The position numbers and the translations under genes are program-made. Shown here piece after piece: positions 37,001-50,088 of a DNA stretch of 64,000 bases. The stretch is from Holacanthus passer (Eukaryota; Chordata; Actinopteri; Pomacanthidae). Under the pieces are notes generated by a model, which searched no databases, was not told the origin of the DNA, and saw only the letters and a program-made list of their open reading frames with translations. Position 1 is the first letter of the stretch; each line of letters begins with the position of its first letter. The stretch lies in assembly GCA_025331565.1 (NCBI GenBank), contig JAFREQ010000049.1:3444501-3508500 (forward strand), written 5' to 3'.

Positions 37001-40000
37001 TGTTACCAAAGTATGGCACATTACTAATCTCAGTTTTGATTATATTTTTGATTATTTGATTTATGATTTACTTCATAAAGGTTTAAAAAAGTATAACAAG
37101 TACCCATCACATTACCTGCATTGGACAACAGCAAAAAAACATCTATGCTATAAAAAACAAATATAGCTAGATTTTACACCATTATGGCTCAACATTGCTG
37201 CTGTCACCTTTACTAGGAGTACCTATATGGTTTACATTGTGTTTAATAATCAGTCCTGTACACAGTAACCACATCCTTTCTTTGCTGATCAATGAGCAGC
37301 TTAAAATGTTTGTCACACATTAAAACGTGTCATGTGTAATTCTACAGTTTTTGCTTTTGGTTTTTGCCCAATGACCCTCTTAATATTATACTTAGAACAA
37401 ATTCATTGGACGTTGTTTGACTTTTAGGGTCTATGAATAGATATGCTATTAATACCACTGTAAAATGTGTTACATTTATGTTTATGTACATTCTACTGTG
37501 TAATCAGCAATTAACAATTTGTTTTCAGATTTTGGTTCTTTAAGTTTGCTGCCTTGGTGGCAGTGACAGTTGGTGCCTTTTACATTCCAGATGGGCTTTT
37601 CACCTACAGTAAGAACTTTTATTTTAAACTTTTGGTAACTCAAGATCATGACATTCAATATACACAGAGTTGTGATAATATATGAAGGATAAGAGTAATT
37701 GAATGACCTGTCTGTCTTGCAGCATGGTTTGTCGTGGGCTCTGGCGGAGCTTTCTTTTTTATTCTGATCCAGCTGGTGCTGCTGGTGGACTTCGCCCACT
37801 CCTGGAATGAGTCCTGGGTGGACAAGATGGAGACGGGCCACTCCAGGGGCTGGTATGCAGGTCAGTGGGTCAATTTACATGCTGCTTACATCTAAAAATG
37901 GCAACATGCAGACTTTTGGTTAATTTTTGAATGTGGTGTTGATCGACATTATACTTGCATAATGCAGTACACAAAGGAAAATGAAGCTGAAAAAAAATTC
38001 TGTGGACACAGGGACTAAACACTTTGAAATTTGAATAAACTGATGTCTTTTTTTGATGAAGGTCTTTGGCTATTCTTCCATCAGTTATTTACCTTTTTTC
38101 TACCTACTGTTTTTAGCTTTGCTGGGCGTTACAATCCTCAACTACATCCTGTCATTTATTGCTGTCGTGCTGTTCTTCGTCTTCTACACCAAGCCCGATG
38201 GATGCTTCATCAACAAGTTCTTCATCAGCTTCAACATGTTGTTCTGCATTGTGGCCTCTGTTGTCTCCGTGCTGCCTAAAGTTCAGGTACAGGACAGAAA
38301 GTTCTATATTATGTAGTACTGATTTAACTGGGTCTCTGAAGTGATACTGATACTCCCCCTCAGCCTCCAGCACCACAGTCAGGGCCACTCTTGCTGCATT
38401 TGCCTTTAGTTTGCCTTATAAGTGGAAATACAGCACTTCCTCTCCTACGGTGGTTTCCAAAATCAAGGTGTGCTTGGGCCAGGGTCAAGAATGGGTGGCA
38501 GAGGAGAGCCTCATCACCCAGCTATATCAGCAACCAGGAAATGCACGCTCACCTGGCAGTCGTTGTTGTCTGAACAGGATTGTGGTCTTCACAGGGCACA
38601 GGGATGTCAACCATACATTGGAGTGTTTCTAACAATGAGGGAGCAGAGGCTGAAGGAACATGTTGTCTTTCCAAATTTTAAAATTTCTTTGAGGGAACAT
38701 ATGGCAGACCTCAGTGGTTGGTTCCATTTAGGTGAGGCTGGCTCAGTTGAGTAGGGGAGAGCAAGGAGGCGGCAGCTTGCTGTGAGGCTGCAGTTTTCAT
38801 TACATTCTTTTGTATTTTTGCTTCTGCTTAGTTTAGTTGAATTTCCTGGTTAGCATTTTTGCCTCTGTTTTAGTAAACATTTTTCTTTATCAATATCACC
38901 ATTTTTTGCACTTAATCCTGCCAATTGCCAATTAAAAAAATGTTTTATGCAAAAATGAACTAACATTAAAATAAGTGTTTGTGATGTTGAGGAACCTAGT
39001 TCAGGAATTCCTGAAATATTGGGCAATAAGACAACATCATACATGACATGAAAAATGATAAAACAAAAGCATTTGCTTGGCTCACTTTTGACCCATGTAG
39101 TGTATCAGAGGGTTAAGGTGAAGCTTAAACTTTGGTCGTTTTCCTTGGTGAGGCACAATTTCTCTTTATGTGTCCCAGGCCTGAACAGTTATTAGAGCGA
39201 ATGTCCTCCCATTCAATGGCCTTATGACCTCTCCGTTTATGTAGCGTGCGAATGGAGTTGGGAGGCTCAGGCTTCCTTAGGGATGCTACAGCTGTGTCTT
39301 CTCCTCTTCAGTTCTCTTTCTAATCACAGCAGCACAGGGACTCCATTCAGTTATACACAGAGGCGCCTGAGGGCATGAGGCTGGAGGCATCTGCTTTAGT
39401 CCATTCATGCTAGGCTACAGTTTTTCAGTGAACAAAGGCTGCATTTGCCCTGTTTCCCGACCACTTTTCCAGTAGTTGGGAAACAACACACGGGAACTTC
39501 ACTTTGGTCTTAAGAAGCTGCAACCTTTATTCACTGACAAACTATAACCTGCACTGTACATTTACTGCTGGCTAAGAAGCTACATTACTCTTATAACACT
39601 GAACGTCACTTATAAAACTCACTCACACAATATCGAATGGAGTTCTAGCTGGTAACAATAGATGGGCATTGTTAGCTATTATAATCCATCAACATTTAAA
39701 ATGACATTTAGAGGATGTAATCATTCCTGGACCAAATAATCTTAGCTTAAGGTCTTCTCACTGGATTTTTTCCATACTTTCAGCCACATCTTACAGTCAT
39801 CATCATTGCATGCAGTTAGCTCAATTATCATGGAGTATGTCTTGTTATGGAATTTATTTATAGATTTCTGACTATTTTATCCATGTGTGTCCCTAGGAGT
39901 CTCAGCCACGTTCGGGTCTTCTGCAGTCATCCATCATCACGCTGTACACCATGTTTCTGACCTGGTCTGCCATGACTAATGAGCCTGGTGAGAATGTTTG

Positions 40001-43000
40001 CTGGTTGATTAAAATAATGCTGTAATCACAATGATGCAGTCGTGAAATAACAGCCATCCATTAGCCCCAAACAAGAAACAATATGTCTTTGGCATTGTTT
40101 CTAGGCATTGCTGCTGTCATTTTAAAGAAATCCTTTTCAAGTCATGCGACTATGAGCTACTGCTTTTGTTAGTCACGCTTTTGGTTGTTCTGTTCAAAAT
40201 GCATGGTGTATGTTGCACTTGCAGCAGTGCAGCATGCTGTAGTTAACTGATTCCTCAACAAAGTGTGTAAAAGTATCCACACACAAAACATTACTATTGA
40301 TTTGGAATGGTAGGAAGTATAATTTTCAAGCTACTTTCATGTCTTACACGTATTTTTTCCCAGGAACATGTATTAAAGGCGTGTGAAAGTCCAGAATATG
40401 TCTTTAAACAAGGGCTCATATTTTCTATCAGAGTGATTGTCTTTCACCATTTCTACTTACACACTGAACTGTAGATTCAAACATTGTGCTTTTGATTTTC
40501 CCCTTCCTTCAGACCGGGCATGTAACCCCAGCCTACTGAGTATCTTCCAGCAGATCGCAGCCCCCACACAGGCCCCTCTGGAGATTGAGAACCAGACAGC
40601 TGTGGTGATCATCGGCACAGAGGAACCTGTCCTGACGTCCCCATACCTGCAGTGGTGGGATGCCCAGAGCATTGTGGGGCTCGCTATATTTGTCCTGTGC
40701 ATCCTCTACTCAAGGTAGGATTACTGCCTCTGGCTAAGATATGAAACAATCTGACCAAGTGCTTGCTGATCGTCACATGGTCAGTCGTCCCTCGGGTTCT
40801 TCTTGTCAACTGCGAGGTCCAGAAATGTTCACATGAAAATAATGTCGGAGAGTATTAGTTCTGGTCAAGTTGTCATGCAATGGACTGGTGAAATCAAAGA
40901 ATTTTGAATTGATTATTGATTCGTCTCCCCACAGCTAAGAGTCTCGTTGTTTCGTCCATGTGACACAGATACATTTTCAAAGAGCAAAGAAGCAATGTCT
41001 TGACGCACTTTCTTTGAAAAATGTACCCAGTCGTTCAGCTGAAATAATTTGATTAGTATGGCCAGTTTATGGGAAAAATGTTTTTGTCATAGGACCTGCA
41101 CTTCTTAGCTCAGCTCAGCACTGTCACATCACATGCATGCACTCTTCACTGTGATAAACAAATACAATCATGTAATAAACATGAACACTTGTTCATCATT
41201 TACTAATGTGAACACTTATTAGTTTCATGGTCAGGAGCAACTCTAGAGTCTGTTAGGGCCCCAGGCAAAAATTCCAGTGTGAAGGACACCACAAAAATTG
41301 GACAAAATCTAAACATTTTTTATTTCAAATGTTCACAATAGTAGAATTTTCAAAATATAAATATAAAGAACATTAAAAGTCTCACAATTTTCTAAACATG
41401 AATATAAATGAATAAAATACTTAAATAAATAAACTTAAATAACTTCAGTGTTGTCACATTGTAAATAACCCACATTATAAGGCCAGTGCCCATCAACCCA
41501 TAAAGCATTGATTTTGCCAGTGCTGCTTATGGGTCTTTGCTCACGCAAAGGCTGCCGTTATGTCTTAAAATCAAATGTTTACAAGCTGCGCGTCTGAACA
41601 CAACACTGCGCTGCCCTGAAAGGTGGTAAAAAGCTGAACTTAGAAAACAGGGAAGAGCGACGGCATCACAGGCAGTAAGGAGGAGGAGAGTACTGAGGGA
41701 GGGAGACTGTCCTCCTGCGCCAACACTTAGGATATTCAGTCTGTCATTCTAACAACTCTGCCTCTCACACCTCACTTGCAGCCACTGCGATGGTCACATT
41801 TTGAGACATTGCTGTGGAGGAAAGTTTGTCAGCCTCCTAATGGTCTGCTAAGCAGTGACTTGTGCCAGCTTTCTTCTGATCCTCCCACCACTCCTACAAG
41901 CATGGGGGGATTGAGGTATTGGCAGTGCACATAGTTTATAGTTGTCATTGTAAAATGTGCCAATATGAGGGGCCATAAGGGGCCACTCATATTTTTTTTG
42001 AGGAGGCCCCAAACATTTGCCTGGTTTGCATCTCCTGACAGTGTGCCTCTGGTCAAGGTCCATTTAGTTTCTATACTGGAGCTTTGGATCATATTGTATG
42101 ATCTTCATCTGTCAGCTGCTGTTCCCAAAGTCAAGAATGAACTCAACTTTTAAGCCAACAGTGTAGACAAGAAGTCCTTAAAGTGCTCAGAAAGAGTTTT
42201 AAAAACATCTACTATTCCTTGGCAACTGGGTAAATTCCATCTGCTGAGAAATATCATGTGATATGATCAAAAGTTCCTTTGTTTTGTCAGCCACACAAGT
42301 AAAGTTCAGTTTATTAGAAATACTTTGGATACAAATGTTAGATATTTTCTTTGATACTGAATGATCATGTGTCTTTTATTATCAGTGCAGTTGAAGTGAC
42401 CTGTTGAAAGATGAGTTTGTTTCAAGCATTACTCCCATGTTACGAAGGATTAATACATTTGGGGGACAAGGCCAGCAGACTTAGAGGGTTTTTCTACTAC
42501 TGTACAGATGCACTGTTATACAAAGAGATCAGGTTTGAATTGAGTCAAAGCATGAGCTTATTTCGCAGACAGCTTCCACACCGCGATAAGAGAGAACGTC
42601 CTGTTCTGTGAACAGAACAAGCCGATAAGAAGAAGAAGTTGCAGTTAGGGAGGCACTGAAGATGTTACCATAGTCATTAAGACACTGTATGCCTAAACCT
42701 TGAAAACAAGTCCACACGTGAAAGAGAGCCATGACAGTGTAGGGAGGATCTCTCCACAGGGGCGCTGTCTCCTGTGAGGGGATGGATCATGTGCCAAGAG
42801 GCTGGGACCAGCCTGTGCACCAATGAAGGGAGAGCTAACCACAGTTTCTCCCCAAGTGTTTAGCCAATGAGATTGCTTGCACTTGCATATTACACATTAC
42901 ATGTAGTGATTGTAACGTGAAGTAATTATCCTTTTCTGGGCGATTGGTTGCAGAGTAACAGCACGCCGCTGACTGTGATTTTTCAAACAGAAAAGGTCCT

Positions 43001-44888
43001 TCATCAAGGTTTTTTAATGATCCAGTTTGAAATAAAAAGTTAAAAGGAATTTTGAAGTCGGTCCTCTTTCAAATAAACGAACGTGCTGACACAAACTAAG
43101 CTAGAGTCTAACTACCAGTCAGTATCAGAATTGCCTTTTCTGTTTTGTTAATGTGTCTTCTAATATGTTGTTGTTTGCACTTCATGCCCTTTGTAAAAAA
43201 CAGTGACAGTAATTTTATATTGTGTATATATAGGATATATGTAAATGGATATACAGTAAACATTTATATCTGTTTGCCTTCAGCATTCGTTCGTCCAGCA
43301 CCAGCCAGGTGAACAAGCTGACCATGGCCTCCAAAGACTCCACCATCCTGGCTGAGGGCGGCAGCAGCACCGACCTCTCAGAGGACTCAACAGGACCCAG
43401 GAGGGTAGAGGACAATGAGCGGGACATGGTCCAGTACAGCTATTCCTTCTTCCACTTCATGCTTTCCCTGGCTTCGCTCTACATTATGATGACCCTCACC
43501 AACTGGTACAGGTCAGTACTCTCAGTACTTCTCTCAATGGAGTTAGATGAAAATTGGAAACAATCACAAACAAAAAAACTTTGACTGCCCCAAGGAACTG
43601 ACACAGCATTCAGTGGACATTGATCCATTGTGTTGCCAGATTTCAATCTGAAAGCCCTCTTTTAAATGTTTTTTAATTTTTGTTAATTATTACACCATTA
43701 TTCCAGCATTTGTGAACTTTAGTAGCTGTTGCTATGGCAAACATTTTAAAGAAGAAAAAATAAGCCTTCATTTTCACTACTGCTAGACTGGCAGTTTTTG
43801 GGGGGGTTTTTGCTGGGAGGTCATGGTAGGTGTTATTTTACACATATTTAACCACAACAAACACTTCATGCTCAATGTCCTTTCAGTGCACAGCATGGAT
43901 CCCCACCCCACAACACTGAACTGTTTTGCCCTTCATGTCCAAACCAACTTATTAAAGGATAATTATTCATCCATCAGTGTGCTAGTCTCTCATTACTTCC
44001 TGACTTCCCTGCTCTGCCTGTGGCCCACTGGTTTCTACTGAGAGCTGCGGATTGATCCATATTTGATGTGGTAGTGAGTATTTTGGGCAGCAGGACAGTT
44101 TGTGTGGGGTTGAGTCAAGATACATTGCAGTAGCCATATTCATGGAAAGTCACTTTTATTTGTACGGCACCTTTAAACAACAAGACAATTCTATGAGCTT
44201 TAAATAAGACATACATTGGCATTAAGACAGGATATAAAACATCACAAGACAGTATAAAAAACATTTAAATATGATTTTAAAAAGAATAAAATCAAATAGA
44301 AGATGAAAATAAGAAGATGACAATAAAATAGAGGACCAGAGTTGCGTTTCCCAAATCACTACAACAGAGGGGCATGGTCGTTGAACAGTATTTACTGTTG
44401 CTGACAGGATGTTAGCAAAGAAAACTAGCTGGACTACAACACAAACTAACATTTAAAAATTATGTATTAAAAAGGATATATTATAAAAGTCAGTAATATT
44501 GATTGATTGATGAAGCCTGTGTGACTATCTGAATGCTCACATTCTTTGCCCATTTGAACTGTTGAGCTATGTTACTGCATCCCCAGATCCTAATAAGACC
44601 CGTCTGCATTTAAAGCCATCTCGTGAGATTCGTCTTCTTTTCTGCTACCACATTTTTATTGTAGTATAAAGATGTTTTTCTCACCTGTAAACATTATGAG
44701 TCACTAAATATTGACTGCTGCAACACCCTTTGTTGTGTTCTGTTCCTGACAGCCCTGATGCGGACTACACCATAACCAGCAAGTGGCCAGCGGTGTGGGT
44801 GAAGATCACCTCCAGCTGGGTGTGTTTGGCCCTGTACATCTGGACCCTGGTGGCCCCCATGATCTTCACCAACCGAGACTTCAGCTGA
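31030..44888 (+). CDS. serinc3: Serine incorporator 3-like multipass membrane protein, 10 coding exons
   Basis: Coding exons: 31030-31068, 36181-36342, 36620-36813, 37529-37608, 37723-37860, 38117-38286, 39897-39987, 40513-40714, 43284-43511 and 44753-44888. All have GT/AG borders in compatible phase, giving 479 residues (human SERINC3 is 473). The protein starts [13 protein letters not shown] and ends TNRDFS. It carries family blocks [58 protein letters not shown] and [20 protein letters not shown], with about ten hydrophobic helices. SERINCs are lipid-scrambling membrane proteins; human SERINC3 and SERINC5 lower retrovirus infectivity. The ends favour SERINC3 over SERINC1, although the middle is SERINC1-like in places. 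Intron 1 is 5.1 kb. Confidence 0.96.
33150..33540 (+). pseudogene. L2/CR1-like LINE 3' end remnant in serinc3 intron 1
   Basis: Reads [19 protein letters not shown], then [17 protein letters not shown] and [14 protein letters not shown], the usual C terminus of fish L2-like ORF2. It is followed by the 3' end TAAAGCACTTTGTAACTCTG. About 30 residues between the KSR and PQLW blocks are partly lost. Truncated at the 5' side as for most LINE copies. Confidence 0.75.
41230..42060. other. Uncharacterised block in serinc3 intron 8
   Basis: Left-end sequence GGGCCCCAGGCAAAA and, inverted at the right end near 41990-42030, CAGGCAAATGTTTGGGGCC are related. This suggests an old inverted-end insertion. 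No coding potential or family was recognised. Confidence 0.35.
44072..44096 (+). repeat. Repeat fragment shared with 56756-56780
   Basis: Twenty-five bases, starting TAGTGAGTATTTTGGGCAGC, are identical to 56756-56780. The flanks differ. Confidence 0.8.
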
Positions 44889-46954
44889 TCAGCAACTACA
44901 GCTCTGAATTCACTTCGTCCTCCACAAGCCTCTTCTTTTTTTTACATAAACTCCGACCATATTGCCTACATCTTATTCCCAAAACTGACTTACATTTGAT
45001 ACTTGTTCACTTGTTTATTTGATGCTGGAGTTTAGTTTTTGTCATTTCTGGTCTTAATTTAGTTAGAAGGTGGATTCTAAGGTGCCATAACAGCTGCTCC
45101 TGGTATTTACTGTAGTGATATCATACCAGTCAGTAGCAGCGGCTCATTAACCGAACATGAACAGCACAATCACATATTTTCTATCACAACACAAAAACAC
45201 ACCAGGAAGAAAAACATTCCATTTGTTGTTGGTGTAAATCTGTGAATTGCAAATCAACATTTTGATTTGATGTTCTCTTAATCTACATTAATTTCTCCTG
45301 AAAGTACAACAAATGTTATTATTTTACATTGCTTAAAAATTTGAATGTTCCCGAAATTTCAATAATATTAATAATGACACTTGGTTTGTGAATTATCTAC
45401 ATTAATAAGCTCTTCAGCTTTTCTGCTATGCCTTTCAAAGCCTTATATGTCTGTCACGTGTTTGAGATATTTGAATATATTGATGTCCTATATTGATTGA
45501 TATATTGTTCAAAGATGTAGTAAAGTATTTCTGATAAAACTGACACATTCCTGCAACTCAAAGTCAACAACTTACGTTTCTGCCAAATATTTATGGATGA
45601 AGATATTCTGTTTTTAAAGGTGTCTTTGAGATGTGACAGTTTCAGGTTATAAAATAAAAGTCCTTACAGTGAGAGAGCTGCACTGAACACAAAGATGCAC
45701 TCAAAATATTTGTTTAAAGCTGATATGGGTGATGATTGTAATATTTTCTGTGCATCACTATATGACTCCAAATAATATGTAATAGCTTTAATATTTATTA
45801 TGATCTTTTTTTAATCCAGAAAGTTGTGTTTTGTAATAATTGTCAGTATTAATTAAGGTTAAAGCTTAAATATATTGATGAATGTGAATCAAACCAGATT
45901 GATATGATATAAACACTGACCAAATGCCTTGTAAGCCAAAGTGATTTACTGTAGTTATCATGTGATAAGCAGGTTGTGAGTTCTCTGTAGTGCTTCTGCA
46001 GTTTCTGTTTAACTTTTCAGACTGATTTATAGTCATTTATGTTTGCTTTGACTCAGCATTCATAACAGAGATTCAATGTGCAGAACTCTTTCAGACAGTA
46101 ACTGTCGTCAGAACAGAAGACAGGGGCCGTGTCCTCATAGGCAGATTGTACAAACAGCAGTGACAAAAAGATTTGAAACGGAAAGAACAACACAAACCAG
46201 TCACAGATACTGTACTTATATAATTATGAACAATACAATGCAGTAAAACATGTTTTGACAAAACATAAACTTTGAACAAAATAAGAAATGTGCTGTCCAG
46301 TAGTAAGCCTTTGAGAACTGCTAATATGAGATAAATGTATTCTGAGAATGATCAAATGATATTTGATTTTACACTTTAGCAAGGCAGTCTTTGCAAGGCT
46401 GTATGACAAGCTCTGTTGTGACTTGCAGAAATCATGCAAAAGAAAAAGAATAAAGGCAAATTTACAACTGAGTTTTGGGCATGATTTAGTCAACTCATGA
46501 TTTCATCCTGTCTTTGTGGAGGCTGGAGTTTGACTGTGCTGCTGTCTGGGCTGTTTCTCTCTGGTGTCCAGGACGAGTTTCTCCAGGGGGAGACGGTGGA
46601 GGTTGATCTAATTTAGCCACAGTTATTAAAGTAAGTAAAGTAATTAAATTAATGTCACATTTGAGCATGGTTCCAGAAATAACATTAACCAAGATGCTGC
46701 GATATGTTATTGTTTGAGCTGGAGTTTAGAAAGAAGTGATCTTACCAGACCTCTGTAGCCCGCTCTTCATGTCTGCTTGAGGCTAGAGGCTCACTGCATC
46801 ATGTCCATCATAACAGTAATGAGTGGACCAGATTTTTTTAAAGGACCTTCCATCAGTCCCACACCCTGAACAAACTCCACTGTTTTGCATCCCAGCTCTC
46901 ACAAATCAGACTGCTGTAGATTAAAATTCAACAGTTTGCACAGTGAGGGTGTGA
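44889..46954. other. serinc3 3' UTR and spacer to the immunoglobulin-like genes
   Basis: The first part is the serinc3 3' UTR, with AATAAA at 45653-45658 about 770 bases after the stop. The rest has no convincing gene. Two weak minus-strand exon-like pieces follow the igB stop: one near 46768-46740 ending in a good donor (GGTCTG then GTAAGATC), and an open frame at 46692-46495. They could be alternative 3' exons of the neighbouring gene. Confidence 0.5.
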
Positions 46955-49900
46955 TCAGCTGTCCGTCAGGTGCAGGGTGGGCAGTGTGAAGAGCCTCTCC
47001 TCAGGCTCCCTCTGGGCACTGTGGGCCACTCGACACCTGATCGTGGAGCCCTGGTCGTCCTTGTTGGGAGTGAGTTTGAGAAAGCTGAACATGGAGTAGA
47101 GGCCGTTGACGTTCAGGCTCGGTGGAGTGTTGAAGACGCCGGAGCAAACCGTCTCTCCATCTTTAGTCCAAGTCACTGACACGTCCTCAGGACAGAAGTC
47201 TTTGATGCACAGGTGCAGTGTACACTCCTCATTCAACAGAGGACATTTTGGTTCACAGTCGATGAACATCACATTAGGAGGAGTTCCTGTTCAAACAGAT
47301 ATGGGATACATATCATAAAACTTGTTGAAAGTTGTTACTGTATGTGCAGCATTTTTCCATGAATAAACTGTCACATTAATGGGGGAGGAATAAGAAAATC
47401 ATTCAGGGAGGGGAGAGGGATGGGGCTGATGGGAAATGTGGTTTTCATTTTGATCTAAGTTGTATCCAAAGCATAATCAGGCTGACCAAAAGTGACCACA
47501 CCATCAGAAGATCAATACATCAAGCTTAACTCCCCAAGAGAATTTCATCAGATACAGAATTATTAAACAAATGCAGAAGTGCTGTCAAAGAGAAGGCTGT
47601 CTTGCAGTGTCTCAGAGGATGAGTAGCACTTTCTAAATCTTCTCAGAAAGGTAAACAAGGCCAAGCATGCTTGGGGTGGGCTTACAAATCCCAGCATTTC
47701 ACAGCAGATGACTGGAAAAATTCCTGTTTACTGATGAATCCAAGTTTGAGATGTATGGCAGTAACAGCAGGGTGTATGTGAGGAGAAAAACAGAAAATGT
47801 TTCTGTCTCTGTTTTCAGAAACAGAAAGTGATATTGCAGTGTATCGCCCTACAGTGAAACATGGTGGTGAGAATATTCAAGTCTGGGGATGTTCTGCCTG
47901 CTGTGGAGTTGGACACCTGTACCACATTGACTACACCCTGGCCAAGGAGAAGCACCACTCCATTGTCCAGATATAGAAACAATTATCTAAAGGCACGTGC
48001 AGAAAACATTTGGTGCTGCTACCTTGAGTATTGATGTGGTACAGGACATCTTTGTAGCCCGGAGCAGAGAAGCTGGAGTGGTAAACACGGCAGGTGTAGA
48101 CAGCTCTCTCGTCCTCTCTCGCCATGACCATCTGGATCTTACTCCACATGCTGTAGAGGCGGTTGTGGTCGGAGAAAGGTCCAAAGTGTATGACAGTGCG
48201 GACCTGCTCCCCGTCATTCCTGGACCACTCCAGGTCCACGTCCTGGGGGTAGAAGTTCTCCACCCGACAGCAGAGAACCAGCAGCCTCTCCACCCTGGGG
48301 ATCTGAGGGATGCTGGAGATCTGGAGGAAAGACGGCTCCACTGGAGGTGTGTGATGTGTGGAGAGAGGAGAGGGCAGCCATGTTAAATCCTGTTAGACTC
48401 ATTCACTGCAGGTAATAATAACATATTCTGTCATATGTCCCATCAGCTGCAAATATCACTACTGAATCATTTCAGGTTAAAGTCTTCGCAGATGGAAGTA
48501 GTGTAATGTAAAGATAAAGGATAATCTTAGTGTTTCTGAAATTTCACATATAATCTCACTGATTGTAACATATACAGAGACCGAGTACTCTAAGTGCTAT
48601 TAAGTATAATATAGATAAACTAAAGTATTTGTGGGTCTTAAATATGAATATACACTCACGTACAACACTTATATGCTGCTCTTACTGCTCTCATGGTGTC
48701 ATTTTCAGAAATGAAAACCTCAATGTACACAACCTGCTCAGCACCAAACCATGGACAGACAGAGGTCAAGATGAGCTGGTGAACATAGTGAAGCATTTGG
48801 CAGCTAAAGGGAAATATATTTCCCTCAGGAGTTGGTAGAGGCCAAAAACAGAGCTAAAAGAGAGTGAATATTGGACTTTTCATCTGGTGGGCAGAAACAC
48901 AACAGATGAATGCTAATGTTGCCCCCACTTCTAAGGATTCTTAATCGCTTGTTCCTCATGGTATCTGACTCCTGAGATGTGAAAGAAAGGCTGAATTGAT
49001 TTGTAGAGACCGGTTTACACCTGAGTGGCTTACATGTGGCCACGATGACTTTTGAACAAAAGAAAAGTATTTAAAAAAACAGTAGTGTTGCACCGCTCAG
49101 CTCAGGTATTTTCACATTATCAAATCTGGGCTCCTTTGAGAAATGTTTGGTACCCCTGGTTTAGTGGAACATCTGGGCTGACTATGAAAATAGATCCAAG
49201 TGTAATGAGTCGCCAAAAATCACACGGAATCCTTCTGTAAGGATCATGAATATTCTCAGCAAATGGAATTCAACCAAAGACTTAATCACATCAAATCTGA
49301 TGGTGGCACTAGACAAAAGGCCAGCGGGTCACCAAAATCATTAGGAATCATACTCTGGGGACCGTCAATATCTATAACACATTTAGGAGCAATCTGGCCG
49401 TGAAATATCTTACTCTGGACCAAATTGTAGGACAGTTGGACAGACTGACCAGCATCAACTGATCTCAACTGAACTGATTTCAGAGAATTTCAAAAAAACA
49501 TATTACAGTGACACGAATATGATGCTCGCTCACCTTTTACCCGGACTGTAGTCTCTCTGCTAAAGCTCTTGCCCCTGCAGGACACCACACACTGGTATTT
49601 GGTCAGGTCTTCAGTGACAGTCAGACACACAGTCAGGACAGACGTGTGGTGTCTGCCATCTGACTGGAGAGAAGCTTGTTCGCTCAGATCCTCATTGACC
49701 AACAGAGAGACAGATTCTGACTGGGCCACTGAGTCTGCACTGCCTCCTAATCTAAACCATTTCACTTCAAGCTCCCTCTGTGTTGCTCCTTTGATGCTGC
49801 ACTTCAGGTTGGATGGTGCATGAGCATATATGATGCTGGGTTGGCTGATTTCAGAAACGCTTGGTGGAGCTGTGTCGAGAGATAGAAAGACATGTTGTTG

Positions 49901-50088
49901 CACAAAAGACAATAACAATTAAATGTTCTCTCTTCCTTCTGACGAGTCAAACTTGAGTTATACTTTACACAGATGACAAATTTCACAGTCAACAGATATT
50001 TACCAAATTTGTTCAGTTGGGTGTTCAGTAAATGGAGCACCAGCATCATCAAAACAAATGAGGGATATCTTGGAAGAATGCTGTTCAT
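46955..50088 (-). CDS. Immunoglobulin-superfamily protein, signal peptide plus three C-type Ig domains (gene B)
   Basis: Minus-strand exons 50088-50004 (signal), 49869-49534, 48340-48023 and 47286-46955. All junctions are phase 1 with GT/AG borders; 356 residues. The signal exon reads MNSILPRYPSFVLMMLVLHL. The three Ig domains each have the paired Cys and core Trp: SNLKCSIKG...VKWFR...YQCVV; LCCRVENFYPQDVDLEW...YTCRVYH; LCIKDFCPEDVSVTW...IRCRVAH. The second and third are C1-type, as in MHC, Ig and SIRP. The frame ends soon after the last domain with no transmembrane helix or obvious GPI signal, so it may be secreted or use an unseen 3' exon. A longer in-frame start at 50166 exists but dilutes the signal peptide. 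Gene A lies directly upstream. I cannot assign it to a named family; SIRP-like and Ig-heavy-chain-like fish genes are candidates. Confidence 0.72.
47470..47975 (+). pseudogene. Tc1-like transposase remnant in gene B intron
   Basis: The + strand, opposite to the host gene, holds fragments of a Tc1 transposase. One is near 47480-47530 (AAAAGTGACCACACCATCAG, the R(P)KVTT region). Another is near 47735-47975, which reads DESKFEMYGS, VKHGGENIQVWG and LAKEKHHSIVQ. Frame breaks separate them, so the copy is dead. Confidence 0.75.
48830..48930 (+). repeat. Copy of the dispersed GAGTTGGTAGAGGCCAAAAAC module
   Basis: Related to 11565-11630 and 51810-51905; it shares GAGAGTGAATATTGGACTT with the latter. 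Confidence 0.65.
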
